Positions 51,986-60,898 of a stretch of DNA of 64,000 bases are shown in pieces (the stretch's first letter is position 1; each line of letters opens with the position of its first letter). The position numbers and the translations under genes were made by a program. The notes under the pieces were generated by a model. The model made no database searches, was not told where the DNA came from, and saw only the letters and a list, made by a program, of their open reading frames with translations. This DNA comes from JACVCJ01 sp052437175. GTDB lineage: Bacteria > Bacteroidota > Bacteroidia > CAIKAF01. The stretch spans positions 1 through 64,000 of the forward strand of contig JBQVOK010000010.1 of the NCBI GenBank assembly GCA_052437175.1, written 5' to 3'.

Positions 51986-52651
51986 ATGCTATTCAACAAA
52001 AAATTCATTTTCAGCGATGTAGAGCTCCAGGCCATCCAGCAGCGTATTGTGGATTGCGAGCACGAGGTTTCCGGCGAAATACGTATTGCCTACGCCACGG
52101 CCAGCAACACCTATACCTCGGCGGCGCTCTGGGGCGGCGTATGGTTCATGTGGACGGGCACCCTGGTATACCTGCTGGTGGAAGAACTCTTCTACAAAAA
52201 CTCATTCATCGCCTTTTTCCAGGTAAATTACCTTGTACTGCTGCAATCCATCTTATTTATCGGGGGCGCTCTGCTTACATCGCGTTCCTTTGCACTGAAA
52301 CGTTTGTTCAGCCGCAAAAAATCGCGTACCGAATCCGTGAAAGAAAAAGCCGAAACCATTTTCCTGGAAAAAGAGATTTTTGCTACCCGGCAGCGTACCG
52401 GCATACTTATCTACATAAGCCTGCTGGAACACCAGGTGTATATACTGCCCGATACGGGCATCAGGGCACGCGTAAAGGATAAGGAATGGAAAGCGGTTAC
52501 AGGCATGATCGTGGCGGGCATTAAACGCAAAAAGCCTGCCGACGGCACCCTGGAAGCCATTACGGCCTGCCGCGACCTGCTGCTGCAAAACGGGTTCCGC
52601 GCCACTCCCGACGATACCAATGAATTACCGAACGATATTATCCTGGCATAA
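51986..52651 (+). CDS. TPM-domain protein, membrane form
   Basis: 221 residues. An N-terminal TPM (Psb32/MOLO-1/TLP18.3) half (AIQQRIVDCEHEVSGEIRIA), two membrane helices (about 47-100, WGGVWFMWTGTLVYLLVEEL and FQVNYLVLLQSILFIGGALL) and the second TPM half (GILIYISLLEHQVYILPDTG). In Bacteroidota this form commonly pairs with the Gly-tailed TPM gene that follows after 4 bp. Role unknown; often near LemA, which is not present here. Confidence 0.82.
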   Translation: MLFNKKFIFSDVELQAIQQRIVDCEHEVSGEIRIAYATASNTYTSAALWGGVWFMWTGTLVYLLVEELFYKNSFIAFFQVNYLVLLQSILFIGGALLTSRSFALKRLFSRKKSRTESVKEKAETIFLEKEIFATRQRTGILIYISLLEHQVYILPDTGIRARVKDKEWKAVTGMIVAGIKRKKPADGTLEAITACRDLLLQNGFRATPDDTNELPNDIILA

Positions 52652-52655
52652 CAAT

Positions 52656-53405
52656 ATGAAAAAAACGGCTCTTGCAGCTTTTCTCTGGCTGGTTTTCCTT
52701 ACCCTGCTCCCGGGCCAGACGGCCATTCCGCCCCTGGGCCGCACCCATATCATTGACCAGGCCGGTATACTCGATCCCAGCACCGAAAGCATGCTCGAGG
52801 CTACCATACAGCAGGAAGAGGACAGTACTTCCAACCAGATCGTGGTGCTTACGCTCAGCACCCTGGGTGATGAGACCATAGAGGAATATTCCGTACGTGC
52901 CTTTGAGCAGTATGCCCTGGGACAAAAAGACAAAGACAATGGTGTACTTATTGTCTTCGCCCTCAATGAAAAAAAGGTACGTATCGAGGTGGGCCACGGT
53001 CTCGAGGGCGCCCTGCCGGACGCGCGCTGCGGCAATATTATTCAGAAGGACATGATCCCTTCTTTCCGCGAAGGCAATTACGAGCAGGGCATCGTAAACG
53101 GCGTACACTCCATAATAAGCGCCATACATGGCGAATACACGGCCGATGCGGATAACAGCTTTCATTTCAGGACCTGGCACCTGGTCGTGATCATCCTGCT
53201 GGTGGTCATTTTACTCTCGGTAGTACTGCCTAAAAGCGGCAGCGGCCGTGGCGGCGGTGGAACCTGGTACAGCGGCGGTTATTACGGCGGCTGGGGCGGA
53301 AGCAGCTGGGGCGGCGGTGGAGGAGGCTGGTCCGGCGGCGGTGGCGGCTGGAGTGGCGGAGGCGGCGGTTCCTCAGGGGGCGGCGGTGCATCCGGCGGCT
53401 GGTAA
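52656..53405 (+). CDS. TPM-domain protein with glycine-rich tail (YgcG-like)
   Basis: 249 residues from ATG 52656: signal peptide (LAAFLWLVFLTLLPGQT), periplasmic TPM domain (about 28-170, IDQAGILDPSTESMLEATIQ, NGVLIVFALNEKKVRIEVGH, GLEGALPDARCGNII), one membrane helix (TWHLVVIILLVVILLSVVLP) and a Gly/Ser/Trp tail ending GGGGASGGW. Gly tails of this type are usual for the family and may be cytosolic or external. The gene pair is probably one operon; the SDR gene starts 34 bp later. Confidence 0.88.
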   Translation: MKKTALAAFLWLVFLTLLPGQTAIPPLGRTHIIDQAGILDPSTESMLEATIQQEEDSTSNQIVVLTLSTLGDETIEEYSVRAFEQYALGQKDKDNGVLIVFALNEKKVRIEVGHGLEGALPDARCGNIIQKDMIPSFREGNYEQGIVNGVHSIISAIHGEYTADADNSFHFRTWHLVVIILLVVILLSVVLPKSGSGRGGGGTWYSGGYYGGWGGSSWGGGGGGWSGGGGGWSGGGGGSSGGGGASGGW

Positions 53406-53439
53406 AATTGCGTATATTTCCACTGCATTAACCATACAC

Positions 53440-54237
53440 ATGTCGTATTTTTCTCATAAAACCATCTGGATCACCGGGGCCTCTTCCGGTATCGGCGAAG
53501 GGCTGGCCAAAGCGCTCGATTACGAAAACACTACGCTTATTCTTTCCGGACGACGCCTTGCCGAACTGCAGCGCGTAGCTTCCGGTATGCAGAAGGCCCG
53601 GGTGATACTGGCACCTTTTGATATTAGCGACCGTGCCGCCGGGCAGAAAGCCGTTACAGAGGTACTGGCCCAGACCGGACAGAAACTCGATATCCTGGTG
53701 AACAACGCGGGCATCAGTCAGCGTGCCCTGGCCCAGGAAAGCAAAATAGAAGTGGACGAACAGCTGATGCTGGTGAACTATATCAGCCAGGTCTTCCTTA
53801 CCAAGCTGCTGTTACCCGCCCTGAAGCAGAGCAGCAGCGGGCAGATCGTAGTTATTTCGAGCGTAATGGGGAAAATGGGCACACCTTACCGCTCGGGCTA
53901 TGCGGCCTCCAAGCATGCGCTGCACGGCTATTTCAACTCCCTGCGGGCCGAACTGCACCAGACACCCGTGCAGGTTACCCTTATCTGTCCGGGCTTTGTG
54001 CGTACGCCCATCACCATGCATGCCCTTACCGGAGACGGCAGTCCGCTGAACCAGATGGACAAAGGAACCGACAAGGGCATAAACCCCGACCGTTTTGCAC
54101 AGAAAGTGCTGCGTGCCGTAAGTAAACGCAAGAACGAAGCGGTGATCGCCGGCAAAAAAGAGAAGTTTGGTATATTCATGAGCCGGTTCTTTCCCGCCGT
54201 TTATGCAAAGCTGATCACGAAGATCAGCGTGCGGTAA
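53440..54237 (+). CDS. short-chain dehydrogenase/reductase
   Basis: 265 residues from ATG 53440. Classical SDR: cofactor loop TGASSGIGEGLAKAL, NNAG in ILVNNAGISQRAL, catalytic Ser in VISSVMGKMG and YxxxK in YAASKHALHGYF. The Arg in LILSGRRLAEL after strand 2 suggests NADP. A C-terminal hydrophobic stretch (FGIFMSRFFPAVYAKLI) resembles membrane-associated DHRS7-like enzymes. Substrate unknown. Confidence 0.9.
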   Translation: MSYFSHKTIWITGASSGIGEGLAKALDYENTTLILSGRRLAELQRVASGMQKARVILAPFDISDRAAGQKAVTEVLAQTGQKLDILVNNAGISQRALAQESKIEVDEQLMLVNYISQVFLTKLLLPALKQSSSGQIVVISSVMGKMGTPYRSGYAASKHALHGYFNSLRAELHQTPVQVTLICPGFVRTPITMHALTGDGSPLNQMDKGTDKGINPDRFAQKVLRAVSKRKNEAVIAGKKEKFGIFMSRFFPAVYAKLITKISVR

Positions 54238-54337
54238 ATGAATGTATACTTCCTTTTTTCAGAAAGTACGGGATTGTCCTAAATGTATGGAGCAGAAATA
54301 AGGGACAAAGAGGCATTATTACAGCGAAGACAGCCGG

Positions 54338-54403
54338 TTAACCACCGCCCCCGCCGGCCCAACCTCCGGGGGCCTTGAGATTTTTATTTTTCTTGTTGCG
54401 CAT
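54338..54403 (-). CDS. 21-codon micro-ORF with glycine tail (candidate)
   Basis: ATG 54403 opens a short frame, basic at the start (RNKKNK) and ending NLKAPGGWAGGGGG before TAA. It overlaps the end of the 54384 gene by 20 bases in another frame. The last 39 bases are strongly GC-rich, unlike the AT-rich gene just upstream. Either it is a real micropeptide preceded by purine-rich AAAGAAA, or it is the frameshifted tail of that gene, or the remnant end of an older gene. Expression is unproven. Confidence 0.3.
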   Translation of the reverse strand: MRNKKNKNLKAPGGWAGGGGG

Positions 54404-55493
54404 TTTCTTTATAAGTGTTGAATAAGACCTTAAAGGTATCCTTTTTATTGAAAATTACATCAGAAATTAATTTTTCGCTGCTGTTTCCGCGAATAATTCC
54501 TTCTTTCCTGATCTCATTTTCAGCATCGATCTCAAAAGGAGTCCTTTCTTTGTATTTATACGTAAAAGTAAGCGGTTCGGTTAAGAGATTTTCTAAAAAA
54601 AAGTTGTAGCTCTCTGTATAGCCGAGCACCCCGCTTATGAACCAATTATCTTCATGTAGAGTATCCGCGGCCAGAGGCAGCCAGATACTGAATGCAAAGC
54701 AAATTTCGGCCTTCCCGTTTCCCTGTACCGGATAGTTGAGCTCTATCTCCCATGCCTCCGGGCCTGTAAACTCTTCTATATCTCCGTCTACGATCCGGAC
54801 TGGCTCTACCGGTTGTCCTCTTCCCGCACGGTTTATATGTTCAACCGACATTTTGGAAATATGTCCCCATTTCCCGTTCACACAGGGGCCGGGCTCCACC
54901 TTCACCTTAACATTAACAGGGATCTCGTCATCCTCGCACATATTCACGGCAGTAAAGGTCATATTGGTATATACGAAAATATGTTTCCTTTCAGGATCGA
55001 TTTCTTTGATCTTAAGGTGCACTTTATACATCTTGTTAAAGGACAGCATGGATTTTACCTCTCTCTGAAGCTGATTGTCAGCCGCTTTTGTCATGTGAAT
55101 GCCATTTGCAAGCGAGGACACCCGGATGTAAAAGCTCTCCTCTCTTAACAATTTGGTAGAAAGAATGAGACCTATAAAACCAATTCCGAAGAAAAACAAA
55201 TCTTCCGAAAAAGATGGGAACCAGGAATCATAGAAACCTTCGTGTAAGCGAAATCTGCCGTTCAGCAATGCTTTTAACCTTTCGGCATTATTTCTTATTA
55301 AGAACCAGCTGATACAAAGCAGCAGGTACAGGATGATGAGTATATGAAAACGCCCCCAGACATGGCTGATCCGCTTGATCATAAAATAATATCCGATACG
55401 ATTGACCGCTGTACCAAGTCGCCGTTTTATTCTTGCGACAAGCGATTTTTTCTCTTTCCCGAGACAAACAGGGCAGGTGGAAACAGGAGGCAT
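54384..55493 (-). CDS. AT-rich membrane protein of unknown function
   Basis: 369 residues from ATG 55493 (an ATG at 55541 would add 16). A short Cys pair opens it (STCPVCLGKEKKS), followed by two membrane helices (FHILIILYLLLCISWFLI and DLFFFGIGFIGLILSTKLL, about 60-125) and a long soluble domain rich in beta-like stretches (KHIFVYTNMTFTAVNMCEDD, EIPVNVKVKVEPGPC, WEIELNYPVQGNGKAEICF). No family is recognised. Base composition differs clearly from neighbours, and the gene lies directly 3' of tRNA-Arg, suggesting acquisition. Its end overlaps the Gly-tail frame at 54338-54403. Confidence 0.65.
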   Translation of the reverse strand: MPPVSTCPVCLGKEKKSLVARIKRRLGTAVNRIGYYFMIKRISHVWGRFHILIILYLLLCISWFLIRNNAERLKALLNGRFRLHEGFYDSWFPSFSEDLFFFGIGFIGLILSTKLLREESFYIRVSSLANGIHMTKAADNQLQREVKSMLSFNKMYKVHLKIKEIDPERKHIFVYTNMTFTAVNMCEDDEIPVNVKVKVEPGPCVNGKWGHISKMSVEHINRAGRGQPVEPVRIVDGDIEEFTGPEAWEIELNYPVQGNGKAEICFAFSIWLPLAADTLHEDNWFISGVLGYTESYNFFLENLLTEPLTFTYKYKERTPFEIDAENEIRKEGIIRGNSSEKLISDVIFNKKDTFKVLFNTYKENAQQEK

Positions 55494-55577
55494 TGATAAA
55501 CATTTAGCTCGAAAATAAGAAATTACCCAACGAGCATCCACCTATTTATTCTATAAAATTACCAGTTTGTATAGGAA

Positions 55578-55604
55578 CAAAAAAACCCGGATCCAAGCCG
55601 GGTT
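55578..55604 (-). terminator. terminator of tRNA-Arg
   Basis: AACCCGG/CCGGGTT stem with 7-base loop and leftward T7 run. Confidence 0.88.
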
Positions 55605-55632
55605 CTTCATCTGTTAAAGTTATACTGTTTTG

Positions 55633-55705
55633 TGCATCCGGAGGGACTCGAACCCCCAACCGACAGAACCGGAATCTGCTATTCTATCCATTGAACTACG
55701 GATGC
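55633..55705 (-). tRNA. tRNA-Arg (anticodon CCG)
   Basis: 73 bases. Acceptor GCATCCG/CGGATGC, anticodon loop TTCCGGT with CCG, T-loop GGGTTCGAGTCCC, discriminator A. Confidence 0.94.
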
Positions 55706-55711
55706 GTGCTG

Positions 55712-55719
55712 CAAAAGTA
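55712..55719 (-). promoter_or_regulatory. -7 element TACTTTTG of tRNA-Arg
   Basis: Leftward TAnnTTTG match, 7 bases before the tRNA 5' end. Confidence 0.6.
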
Positions 55720-55761
55720 GGATTTTTAGCGGATATAATGCAGCCCGCACACCAATTTCAC

Positions 55762-55769
55762 TAATTTTG
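55762..55769 (+). promoter_or_regulatory. -7 element TAATTTTG of the PorZ-like gene
   Basis: TAnnTTTG match ending 5 bases before ATG 55775; if the second or third ATG is used the leader is longer. Divergent from the tRNA-Arg promoter. Confidence 0.5.
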
Positions 55770-55774
55770 CGTTA

Positions 55775-58114
55775 ATGATGATCATGAACCTGAAAAAGAC
55801 CATACTTACAGGGCTGTTGACAGGCTTGCTGGCCATGGCATACGCACAGAACGGCCCCATGTTTTCCTGGCAGAGTTTTCTTCCCTATTCCGAATCGTAT
55901 ACCGCTGCCGAAGCCGGCGAATATGTGTTTATCGGCACCAAGACCGGCCTGTACCGGGTGGCCAAGGAAGACCTTTCCATACGCCGCTTTGCCAAAGAAG
56001 ATGGCATGGCCGACCAGTTCATTACCGCCCTGGCCTACAGCAGTACCGCCGAAGCACTCATCATCGGCTACAAGAACGGCAATATCGATGTATACAAAGA
56101 CAATACATTCTCCAACTACCCCGATATCATCAATTCCAACTCCGTTTCCGACAAGGAAATTTACTCCATTACCACCTACCGCAATATGGCCTATATCTGC
56201 GCGGGCTTCGGCATCAGCAGCTATGACCTCAATACCTTCAAGTTCATCGGTACGGTAAAATTTCAGCCTATGAACGCCCCGGAGATCGGTGTAAAAGACA
56301 TTTTTGTGGACGACGACAATATGTACGCCGCCACCGAAAAGGGCATCTATTACTATTCAGACAATAACCTGTTCGAAAATTTCGAGTCCTGGACCCCCGT
56401 ACCCGGGCTGAATACCGGTTCCTATACGCATGTAGACGAATACAACGGCAAGATCCATGCGCTGTATTCCGGCAAGCTGAGCCTGAATGCCGATGAAAAG
56501 GACACCGTTTTTGTACTGAACGGCGGCGGCAGTATTTCCACGCTTACGGAGTTTTACGGCAAAACCCTCAACGGGCTCAACAGCGACCGCAACAGGCTCT
56601 GCATAACCATAGCTCCCACTTCGGGCAACAGCGGCAGCGTGATGGTTAAAGATGCCGACGGCTCTACGTACATCAATGTTTCGAACAACTTTTTCGTGAA
56701 CCCGCGTACGCCCATCGTTACCAATGACAACCGCGTGTGGGTGCCGGACGCGTATTTCAGCCTGCTGGTATGTTCCGCACCCAATGAGTTCCGCCTCATT
56801 TACCCACAGGGACCCTTTACCAACAAGTCGCGCAGGATCGACGTGTACGAGGGAAAACTCGCCGTGGCCTCCGGCAGTCTCAACAATGGTTTCGGGCCGG
56901 TACTCAACAGCGACGGGGTCTTTTTTTACGACGGTACCGACTGGAAATACCAGAACGGCAGCAACCAGCCGCTGATGCAGAACACCTACGACTACAACGA
57001 TATCATACGCCATCCCACGGACCCTACCGTGTACTATGCTTCAGCCATTTACCAGGGCGGACTGTTTCGTTTTAAGGACAACGTATGCACCAATGTGTAC
57101 AATAACGCTACAACCGGCGGCATACTCGGTGATACCAATTCCACCTCGATCCATGCGCTGGCCTTCGACAGCCAGGGCAACCTGCTCATGGCCAATGCCG
57201 GCACCAGTAAAGCGCTGGCCATCATGAAGCCCGACGGCAGTTTCAGCACGGTATCCGTACCGGGCATCAACAGTTCGGACCGGGTAGTGAAAATTATACC
57301 CGTAACCGACGAAATACTCTGGATGGCCGTATACAACAAGGGCATCGTAGCCATAAAACATACCGATTACGCCATTTCGAACATACGTCTGCTTACCAAT
57401 GCCATCGGCAGCGGCAAACTGCCTTCGCTGCAGGTAACGTCCATGGCACGCGATAAAGACGGCGAAATATGGGTGGGTACCGGCGACGGCTTCACAATCT
57501 TTTACAATCCCTCTTCCGTATTTGAATCCGGGGTGAACATCGATGCCTCACAACCCGTGGTAAAGGCCGATGACGGCAATAACGAGCCCGTGCTGAAGGG
57601 AGCCAACGTATACAGCATTGCGGTGGACGGCGGTAACCGCAAATGGATCAGCATGGTAGGCTCCGGCGCCACCCTGCTTAGCGACGACGGTTTCACCATC
57701 CTGGAATCCTTTACCAAAAGCAATAGTCCGCTGCTTTCAGACATTGTGTACAGTGCCGATATCGACGGGGTTTCCGGGGATGTGTATTTCAGTACCGACA
57801 TCGGTATCTGCGCCTACCGCTCCGATGCCACGGAGGCCGAAGACCAGTTCAGCGATGTATATGCCTTCCCGAACCCGGTACGCCCGGGCTATAGCGGTTA
57901 TGTGACCATTAAGAACCTGGCCCAGGACGCCGAGGTGAAGATCACGGACGTGAACGGTCAGCTGATCTACGAAACCGTTGCCAACGGCGGCACGGCGGTG
58001 TGGAATATGGAATCGTTCAGCGGACACCGCGCCAAAAGCGGCATATACCTGGTATTTGCCAACGGTGCCGAAAAAAAGGTAAAGCATGTGGCGAAAATCC
58101 TGGTAATGCAATAG
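55775..58114 (+). CDS. porZ: PorZ-like T9SS component (beta-propeller protein)
   Basis: 779 residues. A signal peptide (KKTILTGLLTGLLAMAYAQ) precedes propeller-type repeats (FSWQSFLPYSESYTAAEAGE, GEYVFIGTKTGLYRVAKEDL, EALIIGYKNGNIDVYKDN, GEIWVGTGDGFTIFYNP), the two-component-regulator-propeller pattern of PorZ, and a C-terminal domain (VYAFPNPVRPGYSGYVTIKN, KSGIYLVFANGAEKK) of the T9SS sorting type. PorZ acts with PorU on anionic-LPS attachment of cargo. The neighbour recO is 4 bp downstream, the arrangement expected for porZ. The symbol is inferred from layout and context. Confidence 0.82.
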   Translation: MMIMNLKKTILTGLLTGLLAMAYAQNGPMFSWQSFLPYSESYTAAEAGEYVFIGTKTGLYRVAKEDLSIRRFAKEDGMADQFITALAYSSTAEALIIGYKNGNIDVYKDNTFSNYPDIINSNSVSDKEIYSITTYRNMAYICAGFGISSYDLNTFKFIGTVKFQPMNAPEIGVKDIFVDDDNMYAATEKGIYYYSDNNLFENFESWTPVPGLNTGSYTHVDEYNGKIHALYSGKLSLNADEKDTVFVLNGGGSISTLTEFYGKTLNGLNSDRNRLCITIAPTSGNSGSVMVKDADGSTYINVSNNFFVNPRTPIVTNDNRVWVPDAYFSLLVCSAPNEFRLIYPQGPFTNKSRRIDVYEGKLAVASGSLNNGFGPVLNSDGVFFYDGTDWKYQNGSNQPLMQNTYDYNDIIRHPTDPTVYYASAIYQGGLFRFKDNVCTNVYNNATTGGILGDTNSTSIHALAFDSQGNLLMANAGTSKALAIMKPDGSFSTVSVPGINSSDRVVKIIPVTDEILWMAVYNKGIVAIKHTDYAISNIRLLTNAIGSGKLPSLQVTSMARDKDGEIWVGTGDGFTIFYNPSSVFESGVNIDASQPVVKADDGNNEPVLKGANVYSIAVDGGNRKWISMVGSGATLLSDDGFTILESFTKSNSPLLSDIVYSADIDGVSGDVYFSTDIGICAYRSDATEAEDQFSDVYAFPNPVRPGYSGYVTIKNLAQDAEVKITDVNGQLIYETVANGGTAVWNMESFSGHRAKSGIYLVFANGAEKKVKHVAKILVMQ

Positions 58115-58118
58115 CCGT

Positions 58119-58847
58119 ATGGAACTGGCAACCGAAGCCATTGTTATTCACAGTGTAAAATACAGCGACAACAGTCTTATTGTAAAACTGCTCAGTCCGG
58201 GCGGTTTACAGAGCTATATGGCACGCGGCGTACAGAGCCGGGCCAGCAAGACCCCGGCTTCCGTTTTTTCGCCCCTGGCCCTGCTGCACATCGAAGCGAG
58301 CCTTAAAAAACAGGGCAACTCCATAAGTATACTAAAATCGGCTGCTTTTGCCGAACCCCTGTACCGTTCCTATGCACGTCCGGCCCGGCAGGCCATTCTT
58401 ATGTTCTATGCCGAAGTAAGTTACGAGATACTGAAGCACGACCATCACCAGGAATATGCCGAGATCTACGATTTTCTGAAAGAAAGCATCCTGGAACTGG
58501 AACACCGTGAAGAGCTGCCGCCTGCCCTGCCCCTGCTTTTTATGCTGCGCATGGCCCGGCTCTTAGGCTTCGGCATGCTGGGCGAAATGCCTTATGAACA
58601 GCTCTGTTTTCACCTGGGCGAAGCCCGTTTTATCCACTACGCGGCCGCCATGCCCGAAATGCTGGTACAGGGCCGTTGCGCACAATTACTGGGCGATATG
58701 CTCAGCGAAGACCAGTGCCCCGAAGGCTATACCCGCGAAGAACGCAACGAACTGCTGCGCAAGCTGATCCTGTACTTCCAGCTGCATTTCCATGCCGGGT
58801 TCCGGGTGCAGAGCCACGAAATACTGAGCGTGGTACTGGGCGCTTAA
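58119..58847 (+). CDS. recO: DNA repair protein RecO
   Basis: 242 residues. It loads RecA on gapped DNA with RecFR. N-terminal OB fold (TEAIVIHSVKYSDNSLIVKL, then SPGGLQSYMARGVQSR) and helical C-terminal domain (FYAEVSYEILKHDHHQEYAE, LLFMLRMARLLGFGM). No zinc-finger cysteines are evident, as in many Bacteroidota RecO. Its 3' end overlaps the convergent kinase gene by 4 bp. Confidence 0.93.
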   Translation: MELATEAIVIHSVKYSDNSLIVKLLSPGGLQSYMARGVQSRASKTPASVFSPLALLHIEASLKKQGNSISILKSAAFAEPLYRSYARPARQAILMFYAEVSYEILKHDHHQEYAEIYDFLKESILELEHREELPPALPLLFMLRMARLLGFGMLGEMPYEQLCFHLGEARFIHYAAAMPEMLVQGRCAQLLGDMLSEDQCPEGYTREERNELLRKLILYFQLHFHAGFRVQSHEILSVVLGA

Positions 58848-59722
58848 AAACGCGAGAGAATATTTTTAACCGACTGTATATAGGAGCCGGGGAACAGGTT
58901 CACGTGTACCAGCAGCGGGTAAATATTGCAGATGTCCAGACGTTTCTGCCAGCCCGGCTGCAGGGGATAGGCCTCGTCGTAGGCTTCGTAGAATTCCAGG
59001 TCGAAACCTCCGAAAAGACGGCTCATACCCAGGTCCATTTCGCGGTGACCGTAATACACGGCCGGGTCATAGATAGCGGCCTCGCCGGAGAGCGTGCACA
59101 TAAAGTTACCCCCCCAGAGGTCGCCGTGCAGGAGTGCCGGTTTTTCTTCCGGGAAAATTTCATCGAGCTTCGTATACAGGCTCTCCATTTTCTTTACCAC
59201 GCCGGCATCGGCCTTGTTATTGTCCACGGCCAGTTTCAGCATGGGCTGCAGGCGGTTTTCAATAAAAAAGGTGCTCCAACGGGTATGCGGGGTATTTACC
59301 TGGCGCAGGGAACCGCAGTAATTATCTTCATCCAGTCCGAAGGTATCGTTGGTATGGCGGTGCAGGGCGGCGATCTGCTTTCCGAAGTCTTCCCAGAAAC
59401 CGAATTCAGGGTCGCCGGTCTCCAGCAGTTCCATGAGCAGGTACCCGTGCGGGCCTTCTTCGTAGGCAGCGTATGCCTTGGGTACCCGTATACACTGGCA
59501 GGAAGCGAGGAGTTCGAGTCCTTTTTTCTCGGCACGGAAAAGTCCGCGTTTGTCCGACAGGTTATTCCATTTTGCAAAAAAAGAACCTACGGTTGTGCGC
59601 AGAACCAGGGCTTCGTTGATGGAACCGCCCCCTCTTTTTTCCATGTTGAGAATTCCCGCGCCGGAGCCAAAGCTCTGACGCAGCATGTTTTCCAGTGCAT
59701 CTTGTACTTCGGGAAGTATCAT
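58844..59722 (-). CDS. fructosamine kinase-like protein (FN3K/aminoglycoside phosphotransferase fold)
   Basis: 292 residues from ATG 59722 (an upstream Met at 59869 would add 49 residues reading through AT-rich leader). FN3K pattern: GGGSINEALVLRTTVGSFFA, kinase Lys in FFAKWNN, HGDLWGGNFM (catalytic Asp and Asn), YDPAVYYGHREMDLGMSRL (metal Asp) and the closing YPLLVHVNLFPGSYI. The family phosphorylates ketosamines (protein deglycation). Cytosolic. Convergent with recO. Confidence 0.9.
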   Translation of the reverse strand: MILPEVQDALENMLRQSFGSGAGILNMEKRGGGSINEALVLRTTVGSFFAKWNNLSDKRGLFRAEKKGLELLASCQCIRVPKAYAAYEEGPHGYLLMELLETGDPEFGFWEDFGKQIAALHRHTNDTFGLDEDNYCGSLRQVNTPHTRWSTFFIENRLQPMLKLAVDNNKADAGVVKKMESLYTKLDEIFPEEKPALLHGDLWGGNFMCTLSGEAAIYDPAVYYGHREMDLGMSRLFGGFDLEFYEAYDEAYPLQPGWQKRLDICNIYPLLVHVNLFPGSYIQSVKNILSRF

Positions 59723-59907
59723 ATTCAAAATATTTTTCTTCAGATTACAAAAAAATGTATTTTTGTGCTCCCGAAATCGAAGGGCGTAATAAGAAATTAA
59801 CAACGCTTTGTAAGTTTCGGAGCGGTGCCCCGGGGTATACGGCCGCAAACGGACCCGAAGTTCTTTCATGTATTGAAATACTCTGTTATATAGAGGACCT
59901 TTTATAC

Positions 59908-59981
<74 letters not shown>

Positions 59982-59985
59982 CTAC

Positions 59986-60021
59986 AGCCGTTTTGTCGAA
60001 CCGACGAAACGGCTTTTTTAT
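59986..60021 (+). terminator. terminator of tRNA-Ala
   Basis: AGCCGTTTTGTCG pairs with CGACGAAACGGCT, then T7. From here to 60309 the DNA turns AT-rich; no gene is seen in that stretch apart from the leader of the lipoprotein pair. Confidence 0.88.
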
Positions 60022-60309
60022 TTTACGCGGTTCTCATCCCGCCGGCAGATCGGTCAAAAAACTGACCCTGAGCTGATAACGGCATGTATTTCTACCTGCA
60101 CATCTCCATACTACAGCCCGGGAAAGTCCCCGTGCAAAACAGGGTTTTTCCTCTTTTCTTTTTCCACTTCTTGTCGCTCTTTTGCAGGCAACTTAAACTA
60201 AAACTTCTTAAAGAAATATAAGAACTAAAAATTTACGAAGTGAAAATATACATTTACATTGCGTTTATCTCATACTTCGGAACGTTAAACAACCAGAATA
60301 TCTAAAGCC

Positions 60310-60882
60310 ATGAAGAAAACAATCCTTAGTGCAGCAGCCCTTCTGCTGGTATTATCGTGCAAACGGGAGGAAGACGTAAAACAGGTAATGAATACGGCTA
60401 AAAGCAGCACGTCGTCCGAAATTGTGGAATTCTTTGATAGTGCTACTGAAAAAGCATATCGTTTTTCATTTAGTGACTTGTATACCCCGGAAGTAACGTA
60501 TACTCATGAAATCCTTGATGGAGAAGGAGCACCAACGGATGAAAAAACCATATTACTGTTGAAACCGCAGGAGTATCAGATATTGCCTTCTGCGTCTCAG
60601 AGTGACCTCAGCCTACGATTTCTAAAACCAGTTTATGTAATTACGCCCCAAGCCCCCGCAAACCCGGTGGCTCTTTCCCCCGGTACTGTTTTTGTTGTGT
60701 CTTGTCTATGCCGCGGTATTGAAGAGCCCGGGACCTGTCTCATTGGTTATTCTTACAACAACCCGGAACATAGCTCCGTAACCGTTACCTGCACACAAGG
60801 TACGTGTAAAAAGAAATGCAAAGTTTCTTCACGTGAAGAATTAAGTATTAGCGCAGGAAGCGCCGTGATCTATGCCAAATAA
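60310..60882 (+). CDS. six-cysteine-motif lipoprotein A
   Basis: 190 residues. Lipoprotein signal KKTILSAAALLLVLSC (Cys17). The C-terminal part carries the pattern C-x-C-x8-C-x17-C-x4-C-x3-C, with GYSY two residues after the third Cys (CLCRGIEEPGTCLIGYSY, then TCTQGTCKKKC). The adjacent gene encodes a diverged paralogue with nearly the same pattern. No database family is recognised. The gene is AT-richer than the core. It is probably exported and lipidated; after oxidation three disulfides are possible. Confidence 0.7.
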   Translation: MKKTILSAAALLLVLSCKREEDVKQVMNTAKSSTSSEIVEFFDSATEKAYRFSFSDLYTPEVTYTHEILDGEGAPTDEKTILLLKPQEYQILPSASQSDLSLRFLKPVYVITPQAPANPVALSPGTVFVVSCLCRGIEEPGTCLIGYSYNNPEHSSVTVTCTQGTCKKKCKVSSREELSISAGSAVIYAK

Positions 60883-60898
60883 TAAATCTTAAAGAAAC

